From: JAXGMQ01 sp040768585
Lineage (GTDB): Bacteria > Caldisericota > Caldisericia > JAAYUI01
Length of the DNA stretch: 64,000 nucleotides
Assembly: GCA_040768585.1 (NCBI GenBank)
Contig: JAXGMQ010000001.1
Coordinates: forward strand, 620,001 to 684,000
Direction of reading: 5' to 3'
A program made the position numbers and the translations under genes. Shown piece after piece: positions 52,901 to 61,363 of this stretch. Within the stretch, counting starts at the first letter, position 1; every line of letters begins with the position of its first letter. The notes under the pieces were generated by a model. It saw only the letters and a list, made by a program, of their open reading frames with translations. It was not told where the DNA came from and did not search any database.

Positions 52901-53003
52901 GAAGCAGCATAAGACGAGACGCAGGAAAGCCACAGAAGAGGAACTCGCCGACGAGATTATGGAACAGTTTGTGGAGTCGGTTGAGGAGGATTTTACAACC
53001 TAA
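49992..53003 (+). CDS. uvrA: Excinuclease ABC subunit A
   Basis: 1003 residues. The DNA damage-recognition ATPase of nucleotide excision repair. Two ABC modules: Walker A GLSGSGKSSL near residue 35 and GVSGSGKSTL near residue 645; signatures LSRASATLAGGEAQR and TLSGGEAQRIKL. The two zinc fingers are CPDC with CPEC, and CEAC with CEVC. The length exceeds the common 940-960 because of a charged C-terminal tail of about 55 residues (KTRRRKATEEELADEIMEQ). It follows pyrG by 3 bases. uvrB and uvrC are not in the window. Confidence 0.98.
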   Translation: MERSTIFIKGAREHNLKNVDLTLPRNSLVVITGLSGSGKSSLAFDTLYAEGQRRYVESLSAYARQFIGMMQKPDVDSIEGLSPAISIDQKAGSKNPRSTVGTLTEIYDYLRLLMARAGVPHCPKCGKEIQRATVQQMVDKLLEDNNGWRLTVLGPIVRQRKGEHKDTIAKMKKSGYTKLRVDGIIYDVDEPLKIEKTKRHDIDVVVDRLMVDVESKTRLADSLEAALKLGEGVLRVLAQKTRDDEPEEFTFSENFACPDCDIAIEEIEPRLFSFNSPYGACPECDGLGDKLVVSEELLVPNPKLSIKGGAVKAPGFNSLDSYSNSFLRQICDAYGIDLKKPWQDLPEEHKKIVFYGGDKKTVQISWKDSDGYEHKRRIHFSGIINTINRRYKQTTSQGMKQWYEELMVSVPCPVCGGKRLKPEALAVTLGKKNIADITAMSIEKSYEFFENLNLTERQKAIAKQILIEIKSRLRFLLDVGLSYLTLSRASATLAGGEAQRLRLATQIGSGLGGVLYVLDEPSIGLHPRDNTRLLATLKRLRDLGNTLVVVEHDEETIRSADFIVDIGPGAGVNGGHIVATGKVDDLCDVPESQTGQYLSGKVSIPIPRLRRASNGHNLKIIGASEHNLKGGDFEIPLGTFNVVTGVSGSGKSTLVGDIIHKYIAKQIYGSRDLHGKVERIEGIQYLDKIVIVDQSPIGRTPRSNPATYTGVFTHIRELFAKLPESKTRGYGPGRFSFNVKGGRCEACQGDGMIKIEMQFLPDVYVPCEVCHGDRFNRETLEVKFKGKNIAEILDLTVEEAVVLFENIPGIHRKLQMLEEVGLGYVKLGQSATTLSGGEAQRIKLTSELVKRGTGRTLYILDEPTTGLHMADVHRLVDVLSQLVDKGNTVLTIEHNLDVIKYADYVIDLGPEGGDGGGELVAFGSPEEVAACERSYTGQYLRELLPKSSWGKSRRETQAHRIVEDIEADKAKQHKTRRRKATEEELADEIMEQFVESVEEDFTT

Positions 53004-53192
53004 TATTAAATAATTTCCAGTTAGCACGGAATGTTTTGTTGTGGTAATTACTGTTTCAAATTACATGAGGGACAAACCATTTTAGTGACAGAAGTTATTA
53101 ATATTGGATTTATTCATGATTGATATTTGCACCCAACGATACATATACGTACACTGTACGGCACAATAGACACATCGATTGGGGGTGTATGA

Positions 53193-55004
53193 GTGAAAAT
53201 GTTGAAATATAAAAGATTGATTGTTTATACAGCTTTATTGCCTATTTTGATTTTCTCAAGTTGCGCAGAAAATAGCACCTCAGAAAAAGTTGAGGTTGAG
53301 GTTACCGAGTCTGATGAGTGGGCAGATATAATGACACTGCATGACGAGGCGGACAGTGCTGAAGACCTTGATAATTACGTATCTGAGCTCTGGGAATATA
53401 ACAAAAAGATGATTGAAGAAGCAAATAATGGGAAGGATTTTGAATCGATTGTCAAAGAGGAGGAAGAAAGAATTGAGGAGCTGGAATCTATGGCACCTGC
53501 AATAACCACATACGAACTAGATTGCGATCACATCAACTCTTTTATTCACAATAATAACACAACACCCGAAATTGATACAGAGATTCAGCTTTTGTGGTCA
53601 AGAAATTTTGACAGCAACATCGAGATTAACAATCTGATTCACTCAGACGATTCAGGATATCTTTTCATAGCTTCTGGCCATAGGATTTTTAACTTTTGGG
53701 ATTTTCTAACCAAATTTGACAACCGCGGAGGGTGTGCAAATCAGGGGTTGTTTCCTCATTCAGATGAATACAACGATACCACTGGAATGTACGGAGACAC
53801 ATACTTCCGTGTTGATGACTACATTGCTAGGATGTATACCAGAACAGAAATGATTGATGATTTTTATTCAAACTCGATACCAACAATCGAGATAAAGAAC
53901 CTCAAGGATACGAGCATTGATATCACACAGGAATTGACTGAATACGGCACTCCATTCTGTATGTCCAGCGAGTGTCTTGGCATCTTGTCTTATTCAACAA
54001 TTTATTGGTATGATTTACTAAATGGTGAGTTATTGTGGTCAAAATATATTGAAAATGATGATAACGATGGTTTGTTTATTAAGTCCTTCTGCTACAATAG
54101 TGATTCATTATTTTTAGATATAGTGCAACCAGATTTCGACCTCCTTGAATCGTGCAACTTTGTTTTACCTGTAAATATTGACTCATCTAAATTATCCTTC
54201 ATGCCAAAGCCGTTTTTTGAAACAATGAAATGCAATGTGCTAAAAGTAAGTCCATCAAAAGAATTACATCTATTCAACCATGGAAATTCGATCCTTATTG
54301 ATGAAACAAATGATAACTTGCTTTGGAACAGAGATGATATGGTAATAACGGATACCTCAACCATTGCAGCAACATCCGACCATATAATCTGGACAAACGG
54401 GGCAGAACTTATCTTTACCAACATTCAAACAGGGAAAGATTACAAAAAAATCACATACAACAGCGAAGGGAAACTGGCCCCTGAAAAGGCGAGAATCAAT
54501 ATGTGGCTCGGATATTCCCAATCAGAAAGTAATTTGTATTCCTCACTTGGGCGGAATATCTGGTTCACTGATGACAAGATATTCTTATTCATCCACAACA
54601 CGCTATATTGTTTTGGGAAACCTGAAACTGACACATTTTACATAAATCCTGTAAATATCAGATTTGATATCGTGGAATACGACTGCGATGGAATGACAGG
54701 AGAGCACATCGTATATGCAACTGATGCATCAGTTAAAATAATCAACACAAAGTCTGAGAAACTCGATATTTCCGTGATTCAAAAACCTTCGTATATTGCT
54801 GTTGATTCCACATCCTTCACAGTTGAACCAAACGGAGAATACTCTCTTGTTGTGGAAGAAATCAGAAATGAACCAGAAAGAAGCGCTAGCGGGGACTACT
54901 CGACCGAGTCTAACAATCAGAATAGCCTGATTTTGAATATTTCTGGGGAGGTGATTGAACTACCGTTGTTCCTTGAGACTCCTCCGCACTGTGGAGAGAT
55001 TTAA
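53193..55004 (+). CDS. Propeller-like lipoprotein
   Basis: 603 residues. GTG 53193 lies 7 bases after GGGGG; ATG 53199 is an alternative. Signal with lipobox ending IFSSC near residue 24. Residues about 30-100 are acidic and helical (EEERIEELESM), possibly a coiled coil or stalk. Residues about 120-470 look like a degenerate PQQ-type propeller (YWYDLLNGELLWSKYI, IFTNIQTGKDYKK, LYCFGKPET), followed by a beta module to the end. There is no stalk domain. Base composition is AT-rich compared with uvrA. Function unknown. Confidence 0.7.
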   Translation: MKMLKYKRLIVYTALLPILIFSSCAENSTSEKVEVEVTESDEWADIMTLHDEADSAEDLDNYVSELWEYNKKMIEEANNGKDFESIVKEEEERIEELESMAPAITTYELDCDHINSFIHNNNTTPEIDTEIQLLWSRNFDSNIEINNLIHSDDSGYLFIASGHRIFNFWDFLTKFDNRGGCANQGLFPHSDEYNDTTGMYGDTYFRVDDYIARMYTRTEMIDDFYSNSIPTIEIKNLKDTSIDITQELTEYGTPFCMSSECLGILSYSTIYWYDLLNGELLWSKYIENDDNDGLFIKSFCYNSDSLFLDIVQPDFDLLESCNFVLPVNIDSSKLSFMPKPFFETMKCNVLKVSPSKELHLFNHGNSILIDETNDNLLWNRDDMVITDTSTIAATSDHIIWTNGAELIFTNIQTGKDYKKITYNSEGKLAPEKARINMWLGYSQSESNLYSSLGRNIWFTDDKIFLFIHNTLYCFGKPETDTFYINPVNIRFDIVEYDCDGMTGEHIVYATDASVKIINTKSEKLDISVIQKPSYIAVDSTSFTVEPNGEYSLVVEEIRNEPERSASGDYSTESNNQNSLILNISGEVIELPLFLETPPHCGEI

Positions 55005-55271
55005 CAGCCCCCCCAACAACGCTTTGCACCTGGTTCACTTCAATTATCCTCGCTCCCATTCAGACTCGACTGTCTACCCGGTCTGGATTATCTTCGCGGT
55101 ATCAATGGTTCTAGAATCAATGTTTTTCTTGATATTGTAGATCGACGCAATAGCAGCGTTTAGTTCATTATATTCCTAAGGTGGCACACTCATTCTCGAC
55201 AAACTAAAGACTTCTCCATAATTCCACGACACATTTTCAGAAAATAATCCTGCAGGCACTCGCATAAAAAG

Positions 55272-55363
55272 TGGCGGAGAGTAAGGGATTCGAACCCCTG
55301 AACCAGTTTGCACCAGTTACCCGCTCTCCAGGCGGATGCTTTCGACCACTCAGCCAACTCTCC
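55272..55363 (-). tRNA. tRNA-Ser (anticodon GGA)
   Basis: 92 bases with the long variable arm of tRNA-Ser. The acceptor GGAGAGT pairs with ACTCTCC, discriminator G and encoded CCA follow. The anticodon loop CTGGAGA has GGA (plus-strand TCC at 55327-55329), and the T-loop TTCGAAT is present. Confidence 0.95.
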
Positions 55364-55370
55364 GTGAGTT

Positions 55371-55402
55371 GAGATTATCCATAAGATAATCTCATATGTC
55401 AA
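55371..55402 (-). promoter_or_regulatory. Sigma70 promoter of tRNA-Ser with inverted repeat over the -10
   Basis: Minus strand: TTGACA (55402-55397), exactly 17 bases, GATAAT (55379-55374). A perfect 9-base inverted repeat, GAGATTATC at 55371-55379 and GATAATCTC at 55385-55393 with a 5-base centre, covers the -10 and much of the spacer. Confidence 0.75.
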
Positions 55403-55433
55403 CAAACGCTCACAAACTATTACCGATTCGTTT

Positions 55434-58394
55434 TTATGTTGGCTCCCAGAAAATCTTTACTGTCTTTGTCTCATCAATCCATTCAACCTTTGCGCCAAAT
55501 GACTCTGAGATAAACCTCACAGGAACGACTGTTCTGCCAGAGATGATTTGTGGGGGTTGGTCGAGTTTGACTGTTTCTCCATCTACCTCCGCTGTGTCCT
55601 TACCAATCCAGAGTTTTATCAAGAATCCATTTCTATCAAGCTCAATACGTTTTTCATCGGGATACCAGCCCACATCACACCCAAGTGTTTCACCAATAAA
55701 CCTTAGAGGAAGCATGGTACGACCACCCACAATTTGGGCAGATGAATCAAGCTTGACATCACGACCATTCACATCAGCCGTATTGTTGCCAACAACCAGG
55801 TTTATTTTGATATCCTCCTCGGTGGTCATGGTGCAATCGAAATAAACCCTCTCGCCGTTTGTAAGTTCGAGGTAGAAACTGTCTGAGAACTCTGTGCCTT
55901 TGGGGGCTTTGGATGGATTAGCTTCAATCCATAAGTTATCTTGTTCAGGATCTGAATCCTCTTCTCCAATTACTGCCCATTCTTCTTGAATATAAAATGA
56001 TACCCAACAAGGCTTATTTATGACTTTACTCCAATCTATCTTATCATACTTTGTCAAATCTATCTCAATCTTTTTTGTCTCTCCCCTTGGCACAAACCCA
56101 AAATCCACCTTCACCCTTTCAAACTCCTTCTTGGGTTTGATATAGGCGCTGACCTGGATTCGTTTTGAACCCCCTCCCCAATCGATTGTTACAAATCCGA
56201 TGAGATATGAATCAGGCTCAACCTTGTTTGTGTCAAGCTCAACATCAACAAACACTGGCACACCTGGAGCAACCTTCCATTCTGTCTTTTCGATGCCCAT
56301 CCAGAATGCTGACTTCTTGAGGGATACAGATACATCACACTGGGTAATATTGCTGATCTTGATTTTCTGGGTTGCCACATCACCAAACTCAACCTCACCA
56401 AAATCAATCGACTCTGTCAAGACAAGTGGGTTGACAAAAAGTTTTGCTTCGCCAAAGACCTTCCCAAATGTGGCTTTGACCTTGCCTTCGTGTCCGTTAT
56501 CAGACGGGGTGAAAAGACCGTTCTCATCAATCTTTCCAACCGTCGGGGGGGTAACACTCCAGACTACATGCACATTCGGCACTTCATACTCATTCGCATC
56601 CAACACCTTTGCATTAAACTGGATGGTTTTCCCTGGTTCAATCGCAGCCGATCCCGGCTCAACCACAACCTTTGATGGCGTTAGAACCCTCACATCGACA
56701 CTTGCAGAAAGATCGTATGCAGACGCTCTGACTCTGAAGACTCCATCCTTTCCCGTTGCCTTGAAAACACCATTATCTGTGATGGTGTTGCCCATTGGGT
56801 CACCCACTATTTCCCACTTGAATCTCAGCCCATCGATTGGCTCCCCATCCCCGTCAAACCCAACAGCCTCAAGTTTAACACCGCCGCCTGATGCCACAAT
56901 TGGGTTTTGCTCTGCTATCTCAATCTTCGTGATATCAAGCACAACCTGAACTTGTGCCGTGGCCTTTACACCATCACACTCAGCTGTGATTTTTATCTCG
57001 TTCAGGCCATCAACAAAATTTAATATGAACAATCCGCTGCTGCTTATTGTGCCCCCTGCCGCTGGGTCAACAGACCATTTAATAACAGCTGACTCAATCT
57101 CTTCACCCAGGGCATTGTACGCTTTTGCTCTAAACTGAACCGTTCCTCCCCGCTTGACTGTGACATTTTCTGGGGTTATCTCAACCCTTATAACCTTTGA
57201 TTCATCAACCTCACCAGGGGCATAGCAGACAATGGAGTCAGAAAATGCGACGAGGAGTTTGGAGTCGCCAAGGGCGAAAAGTATAGGCTCTTTGTTAACT
57301 CCTATTTGAGATAACAATTTATGATTTCTGGGATTTAATAATTCAATTTTATAATCATCAGAATTTTCTACAGAGGCTAGGAATAAAACCTCATCAGTTA
57401 TTGCACAAGAATTGAATAAAAAACTCTTTTCATCTTCCAGAATCGATACTAAGTCCATTGATTTACCATGTTCTATCGTTATAAGTGATTTATCGTATAA
57501 AGCTTCTGCCACTCTGGTATTCACTAGCAACATCGGTTCAGAAAGATATTTATATATAGAGACGTTTAACGCAAATCCACCTTGTAGTGGTCTCCTCAGC
57601 AAAAGCCACGTGTCCACATCTATTTGCCAGAAATATGTATATCCGTTGAGGGTATATGTTCTTTTACCAAATGGGAAATCTTTAAATCCTTCATCCTTCC
57701 ATATTATGGTTCCTGAATCAAAATCGATTCCAACTGTTTCTCTCTCATTATTCTCAATATCAACAACATTTGTAATAACTATTACTGCCCCATCACTCGA
57801 CGGCACATACTCAGTAGACTCCACCTCGTGCTTCCAACTAATCTCCCCACTTGGCCTGACTCTCTCCACAAAACACTTTTCATCCTCAAGATCAAGCCCC
57901 ACAAAGATAAAGTCGTCATACACATTCATAAGGTGATAGATGTGTGTGTTGAGATTCACTATGTTTGAGATGATGCCTGCTCTCTCGTTTATCTCGACGA
58001 GTCCATTGATATCGCCTGCCACCCCAAGCCAGACATCGCCAGCAAAGTCCAAGCAAGCAGATGTTATCGGATCATGAGAGTCATACTTCCATAGCTGTTT
58101 TCCGCTGCTTTGTTCGAGAGCAACAACGAAATCCGTAGAAATGACATACACCTTCTCGTTTGTAGTAAGAATCTGTTTCGGATCCTGGACGTCGAAGCTC
58201 CAGGATGGATTGAGATGCAAACCTTTGTCAAACACTGTATTTGGTGAATAACTCGTCCTGCCAGGAGTTGCCATGTCGCAACCCCAATATATAGTCACAG
58301 ATTTCGCATCTGAGATTGAACCGGCATACAAGAGAGAGAATACAAAAACCACAGTGATGAATATTCTCACCATCTTTTTCAGATATTTATTCAT
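55434..58394 (-). CDS. Secreted propeller / triple Ig-like / stalk protein
   Basis: 986 residues from ATG 58394, which follows GGAGG; a GTG at 58403 is less likely. Signal peptide to about residue 30. A degenerate PQQ-type propeller fills about 45-410, and part of it (bases about 57290-57780) is clearly more AT-rich than the flanks. Then three Big_2-like modules (about 425-505, 507-590, 591-677; VKRGGTVQFRAKAYNA, IEPGKTIQFNAKVLDA), two ASH-like modules (about 678-870, SIDFGEVEFGDVATQ) and a paired stalk domain (about 870-986; VGGRTMLPLRFIGETLGC, ISGRTVVPVRFISESFGA). Same overall order as the two proteins at 25.6-30.6 kb, so a paralogue. Surface location inferred. Confidence 0.82.
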   Translation of the reverse strand: MNKYLKKMVRIFITVVFVFSLLYAGSISDAKSVTIYWGCDMATPGRTSYSPNTVFDKGLHLNPSWSFDVQDPKQILTTNEKVYVISTDFVVALEQSSGKQLWKYDSHDPITSACLDFAGDVWLGVAGDINGLVEINERAGIISNIVNLNTHIYHLMNVYDDFIFVGLDLEDEKCFVERVRPSGEISWKHEVESTEYVPSSDGAVIVITNVVDIENNERETVGIDFDSGTIIWKDEGFKDFPFGKRTYTLNGYTYFWQIDVDTWLLLRRPLQGGFALNVSIYKYLSEPMLLVNTRVAEALYDKSLITIEHGKSMDLVSILEDEKSFLFNSCAITDEVLFLASVENSDDYKIELLNPRNHKLLSQIGVNKEPILFALGDSKLLVAFSDSIVCYAPGEVDESKVIRVEITPENVTVKRGGTVQFRAKAYNALGEEIESAVIKWSVDPAAGGTISSSGLFILNFVDGLNEIKITAECDGVKATAQVQVVLDITKIEIAEQNPIVASGGGVKLEAVGFDGDGEPIDGLRFKWEIVGDPMGNTITDNGVFKATGKDGVFRVRASAYDLSASVDVRVLTPSKVVVEPGSAAIEPGKTIQFNAKVLDANEYEVPNVHVVWSVTPPTVGKIDENGLFTPSDNGHEGKVKATFGKVFGEAKLFVNPLVLTESIDFGEVEFGDVATQKIKISNITQCDVSVSLKKSAFWMGIEKTEWKVAPGVPVFVDVELDTNKVEPDSYLIGFVTIDWGGGSKRIQVSAYIKPKKEFERVKVDFGFVPRGETKKIEIDLTKYDKIDWSKVINKPCWVSFYIQEEWAVIGEEDSDPEQDNLWIEANPSKAPKGTEFSDSFYLELTNGERVYFDCTMTTEEDIKINLVVGNNTADVNGRDVKLDSSAQIVGGRTMLPLRFIGETLGCDVGWYPDEKRIELDRNGFLIKLWIGKDTAEVDGETVKLDQPPQIISGRTVVPVRFISESFGAKVEWIDETKTVKIFWEPT

Positions 58395-58570
58395 AAAAGC
58401 CACCTCCAGTAGATAATATTCTAGGAGATTTTATCATAAACTCAAAAATCGTCAAAAAACCTGAACATTCCATACACACGAAGAATACTTCGTAAACAAA
58501 TCGCTCAGCGACATACAGCAGCTTCCAGAAAATAGTAGAAGGGAGCTATCGATATAATCTCTGTAGACTG

Positions 58571-59275
58571 CTACCCCTTATATATCCAACTCACCTTCTC
58601 TCTTCTGTCCTCCCATGGATATTTCACAAAAAGTTGGAGGGGAAGGATCGTCTCTGGGATATTCAGAGCTTTGACTTCATCATACATCTCCTGAGAGCAG
58701 GCGATGAATTTAATTGGCAGATCAAGGGCTTTTGAGGCTTCACGGATTGTCCCAAGACCCTCGGTAAAATCCTCAATTGCGGTCATGTCTTTGATGTGGG
58801 GGTTTCCAACAATCGATGTGAATCTTGCCCTTGCGCCCTGAGAAACCTCCTCAGCAAGGTTTCTGATTCCATCAACTGTGCTTGTGAAAGGTCTGTAGGG
58901 ATTAATAACCAGGTTGAATTCATAGTCACCGCCATTGAGACGAGGAATTATCTGACCAAGCGCCGTCGCTCCCTGTTTGTCGCCACCGACATCCATCACA
59001 AGGCGTCTGGAATCGTCCGCTATCCAGTGATAAATCTTCTGCGGCACGACAGGCATGTCAGCAAAAGCCACCTTGCCTTCTGGCATCAGCACTTCAAGCC
59101 CAGATTGACGCAACACATCAGCGCTGTCTCTGACTCTGATGTACGGCTTCACAACATCATAATCGATGAGCGCAACCTGAGTGCCAGCTTGTTTCAAGCT
59201 CAACGCGTAATTGATCGAAATCTCTGTCTTGCCAGCACCAACAGGGCCAGCGAATATCGTTATTCTTGGGTTCAC
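58571..59275 (-). CDS. P-loop ATPase of the MinD/CobB/ParA type
   Basis: 234 residues. GTG 59275 follows AAGGAG. Walker A GPVGAGKTEIS near residue 10 is of the ordinary G-x4-GKT type and lacks the deviant Lys of true ParA; LIDYDVVKPYIRVRD follows, then the strand LVMDVGGDKQG as Walker B/switch. It acts in the cytoplasm; the target is unknown. It is the last gene of an operon with two lipoproteins and a butyrate-kinase-like protein 5 bases upstream. Similar ATPases occur near 2-oxoacid oxidoreductase genes in anaerobes, but none is seen here. Confidence 0.78.
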   Translation of the reverse strand: MNPRITIFAGPVGAGKTEISINYALSLKQAGTQVALIDYDVVKPYIRVRDSADVLRQSGLEVLMPEGKVAFADMPVVPQKIYHWIADDSRRLVMDVGGDKQGATALGQIIPRLNGGDYEFNLVINPYRPFTSTVDGIRNLAEEVSQGARARFTSIVGNPHIKDMTAIEDFTEGLGTIREASKALDLPIKFIACSQEMYDEVKALNIPETILPLQLFVKYPWEDRREKVSWIYKG

Positions 59276-59280
59276 GTATT

Positions 59281-60243
59281 CTACTCCTTGAATGCCCCTA
59301 TCTTATCGAGATATGTCATGAGACACTGTGGTTCTCCAATCTTCACAGGGGCTATATATGACACTTTGTCAGTAATATCTGAAACGAGTCTCTTGTTTTT
59401 CCAAGCAAGTGGCCCGTGGAGGGTGACAGAATCGAGCTCTCCACACAAAGCTGTTGCCATCCTGCCAATTTCTTTCGCGATGGTATAAATCATCGCATCA
59501 TAAATGAGCTTTGCTTTCTTGTCACCAACATCAATCGTCTGCTGAACCTTCTCAACATCTGACGTGCCAAGGTGGGCGACAAGTCCGCCATTTTCTCTGA
59601 CTTTTGCTAACAACTCTTCTTTTGTAAATTTATCTGAGAGCGCCATCTTGTAGGCGCAACGCTGCTGGAAGAAACCTGACCTTGTCGGGGTTATTGCTCC
59701 CTCACCATCGTATGAGTTGGTGATGTCGAGTATCTTCTCATCAGCTTGAGCTGCAATCGAGATCTCACCCTCCGAGAGGTAGACAGACACTGTCCTCTTG
59801 CTGTCACCTGACATCAGGTGTTCAAGTGTTCTGGCAACAACTCTTCGCTCAATTTGGGGGATACCTGAGAGTTTGGCAATCTCTGGCAGGGAGTTGTAGG
59901 TGAGTGGGTAAACAAGTCTCGCCTTTTTGGGTTTGAGCGCCCAAACAAAGACAGCAGCCATGTTTGAGATGTCAGATCCGAACTCGCATTCGCGAAGTGA
60001 TTTTGCCCTGGCATCATCGAGTTCCATGAAAATCTCGTCAGTCTGTTCTGTCATGCCATAGCAGGAGACTCCAACATCAAACATGTTTCCACCAAATGTG
60101 TCCACAACCTGCTTGATTGCTTCCTCAAAATCAGAGTGAGATTTTGGGAAAGGTATTTCGAGTATCTTGGCATCAGCTGGCTTTTTGTCAAAGAATCCGA
60201 CCAGGAAACTCTTGTCATCTGTGAAAACTGCAAGATTTGCCAT
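59281..60243 (-). CDS. Butyrate-kinase-like ASKHA protein, degenerate phosphate loop
   Basis: 320 residues. The C-terminal half aligns by eye with butyrate kinase: SYDGEGAITPTRSG, then KFTKEELLAKVRENGGLVAHLGTSD, then KLIYDAMIYTIAKEIGRMA and a last strand KVSYIAPV. The N-terminus should carry the phosphate motif NPGSTSTK but has VFTDDKSFLVGFF instead, so kinase activity is doubtful. True butyrate kinases are about 355 residues. It starts after AAAGGAGA, 3 bases past the stop of the lipoprotein gene, and is followed by the P-loop ATPase. It may be a non-catalytic partner of that ATPase (inference). Confidence 0.72.
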   Translation of the reverse strand: MANLAVFTDDKSFLVGFFDKKPADAKILEIPFPKSHSDFEEAIKQVVDTFGGNMFDVGVSCYGMTEQTDEIFMELDDARAKSLRECEFGSDISNMAAVFVWALKPKKARLVYPLTYNSLPEIAKLSGIPQIERRVVARTLEHLMSGDSKRTVSVYLSEGEISIAAQADEKILDITNSYDGEGAITPTRSGFFQQRCAYKMALSDKFTKEELLAKVRENGGLVAHLGTSDVEKVQQTIDVGDKKAKLIYDAMIYTIAKEIGRMATALCGELDSVTLHGPLAWKNKRLVSDITDKVSYIAPVKIGEPQCLMTYLDKIGAFKE

Positions 60244-60246
60244 TGT

Positions 60247-60852
60247 TTAGTTTCTCCTTTGCAAAGGATCACCTTGTGGGTTTTTCTCAAAAAAACTGCT
60301 GTCTGTTATCTCTACTGATTCAATTATCTCAACCGCCTCGTTGTAGACCTTGGTGTCAGCAACAGGGCCAAAGAAGTCAATTGTGACATAACCCATCTCA
60401 ACGGGGATGTCAACAAGGATTGACCTGTTGACTGTTCCATCAGCAAGGGTTGTCTCTGTTTCAACCCATCTGCCAAGAGCCCCAGTGAAGGGGATGTTTT
60501 CATTTCTTACGATTTTGACTCCAGCGCCCTCATATGGAGCCTGTAATCTGGAAAAATCACCTTGTTGCACCTTCGGGTCAAAGACGATTTGACAGGTGAG
60601 AAGATACTCCTCTCCCTGCTCCTCATATGTATACTTGAAGTTGAGAGGATGCTTGGAGAAAATCACCCTTCTGTAGTTGGCAGCCGCCTTGAGCGCGTCC
60701 CCACCATAATCAAACATGTACCAGGTTTCAGGGGTTGTGATTTTTACAAACGCCGATTCAACCACCTTTGTTTCCGCATCTCCACAGGAGACCAAAACCA
60801 AAGGTGAGAGCAAAAGACTAAGAATCAAAGTCGTTGAAATAATCCTCTTCAT
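60247..60852 (-). CDS. Predicted lipoprotein, unknown function
   Basis: 201 residues. The signal and lipobox end VLVSC at residue 23. The mature part is a single beta-rich domain opening FVKITTPETWYMFDY, with a regular middle and the end EIIESVEI. It resembles the lipoprotein upstream (FFSLVTPSSMSIE, then GxVRIGLTIPLDMGEV like SILVDIPVEMGYV), so the two are probably paralogues. ATG 60852 overlaps that gene by 35 bases and follows AAGGAG. Function unknown. Confidence 0.75.
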   Translation of the reverse strand: MKRIISTTLILSLLLSPLVLVSCGDAETKVVESAFVKITTPETWYMFDYGGDALKAAANYRRVIFSKHPLNFKYTYEEQGEEYLLTCQIVFDPKVQQGDFSRLQAPYEGAGVKIVRNENIPFTGALGRWVETETTLADGTVNRSILVDIPVEMGYVTIDFFGPVADTKVYNEAVEIIESVEITDSSFFEKNPQGDPLQRRN

Positions 60853-61315
60853 CTATCGTGATACTCCTTATTGATTTCTTTATGTTGGTTGGATTTCCCA
60901 TCGTGACACCCTCAAGCCTAACCTCACCCATGTCAAGCGGGATGGTGAGACCGATTCGGACGAGTCCGCCCTTACCCTCAATCTCCGACCACCAGACAGT
61001 CCTGTCGCCAAGCGTTGCCTGGGATGACTCGACCACAACCTCACCCTGAGCTGTTGAGATTGATTCTCTGGGCGGGATGTTCTTGACTGAGAATTGGTCA
61101 AAAATCCAGGTGATTGTGATTTTGTCTGACCCATCTGTCAGCACCATCTGCCAGTCGTTTTGCGACTCAATACTCATGGAGGATGGTGTCACAAGCGAGA
61201 AGAAGGTACCCTCAATTTTTTTCCAGTCATTGCCGCTATCCGCGCAAGACAGAAAAACAGAGGCGACTATCGGCAAAAGCGCTATGCGTATAATTGCTGA
61301 TTTCACAGACATCAT
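60818..61315 (-). CDS. Predicted lipoprotein, paralogue of the next gene
   Basis: 165 residues. The signal and lipobox end SVFLSC at residue 24. The mature domain has the same plan as the protein encoded just downstream: a TP-x-S opening, a strand ITITWIFDQF, and the motif GLVRIGLTIPLDMGEVRLEGV near the end. The last 35 bases overlap the start of the downstream gene. Function unknown. Confidence 0.72.
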   Translation of the reverse strand: MMSVKSAIIRIALLPIVASVFLSCADSGNDWKKIEGTFFSLVTPSSMSIESQNDWQMVLTDGSDKITITWIFDQFSVKNIPPRESISTAQGEVVVESSQATLGDRTVWWSEIEGKGGLVRIGLTIPLDMGEVRLEGVTMGNPTNIKKSIRSITIDEEDYFNDFDS

Positions 61316-61363
61316 GTTATATGGTAACGAGTCTTTCTCAAGTCAATTCAATGAAAACTAAAG

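Noticed and set aside
59281..60243. Calling the gene butyrate kinase (buk)
   Set aside because: The N-terminal phosphate motif is missing and no phosphotransbutyrylase gene is nearby.
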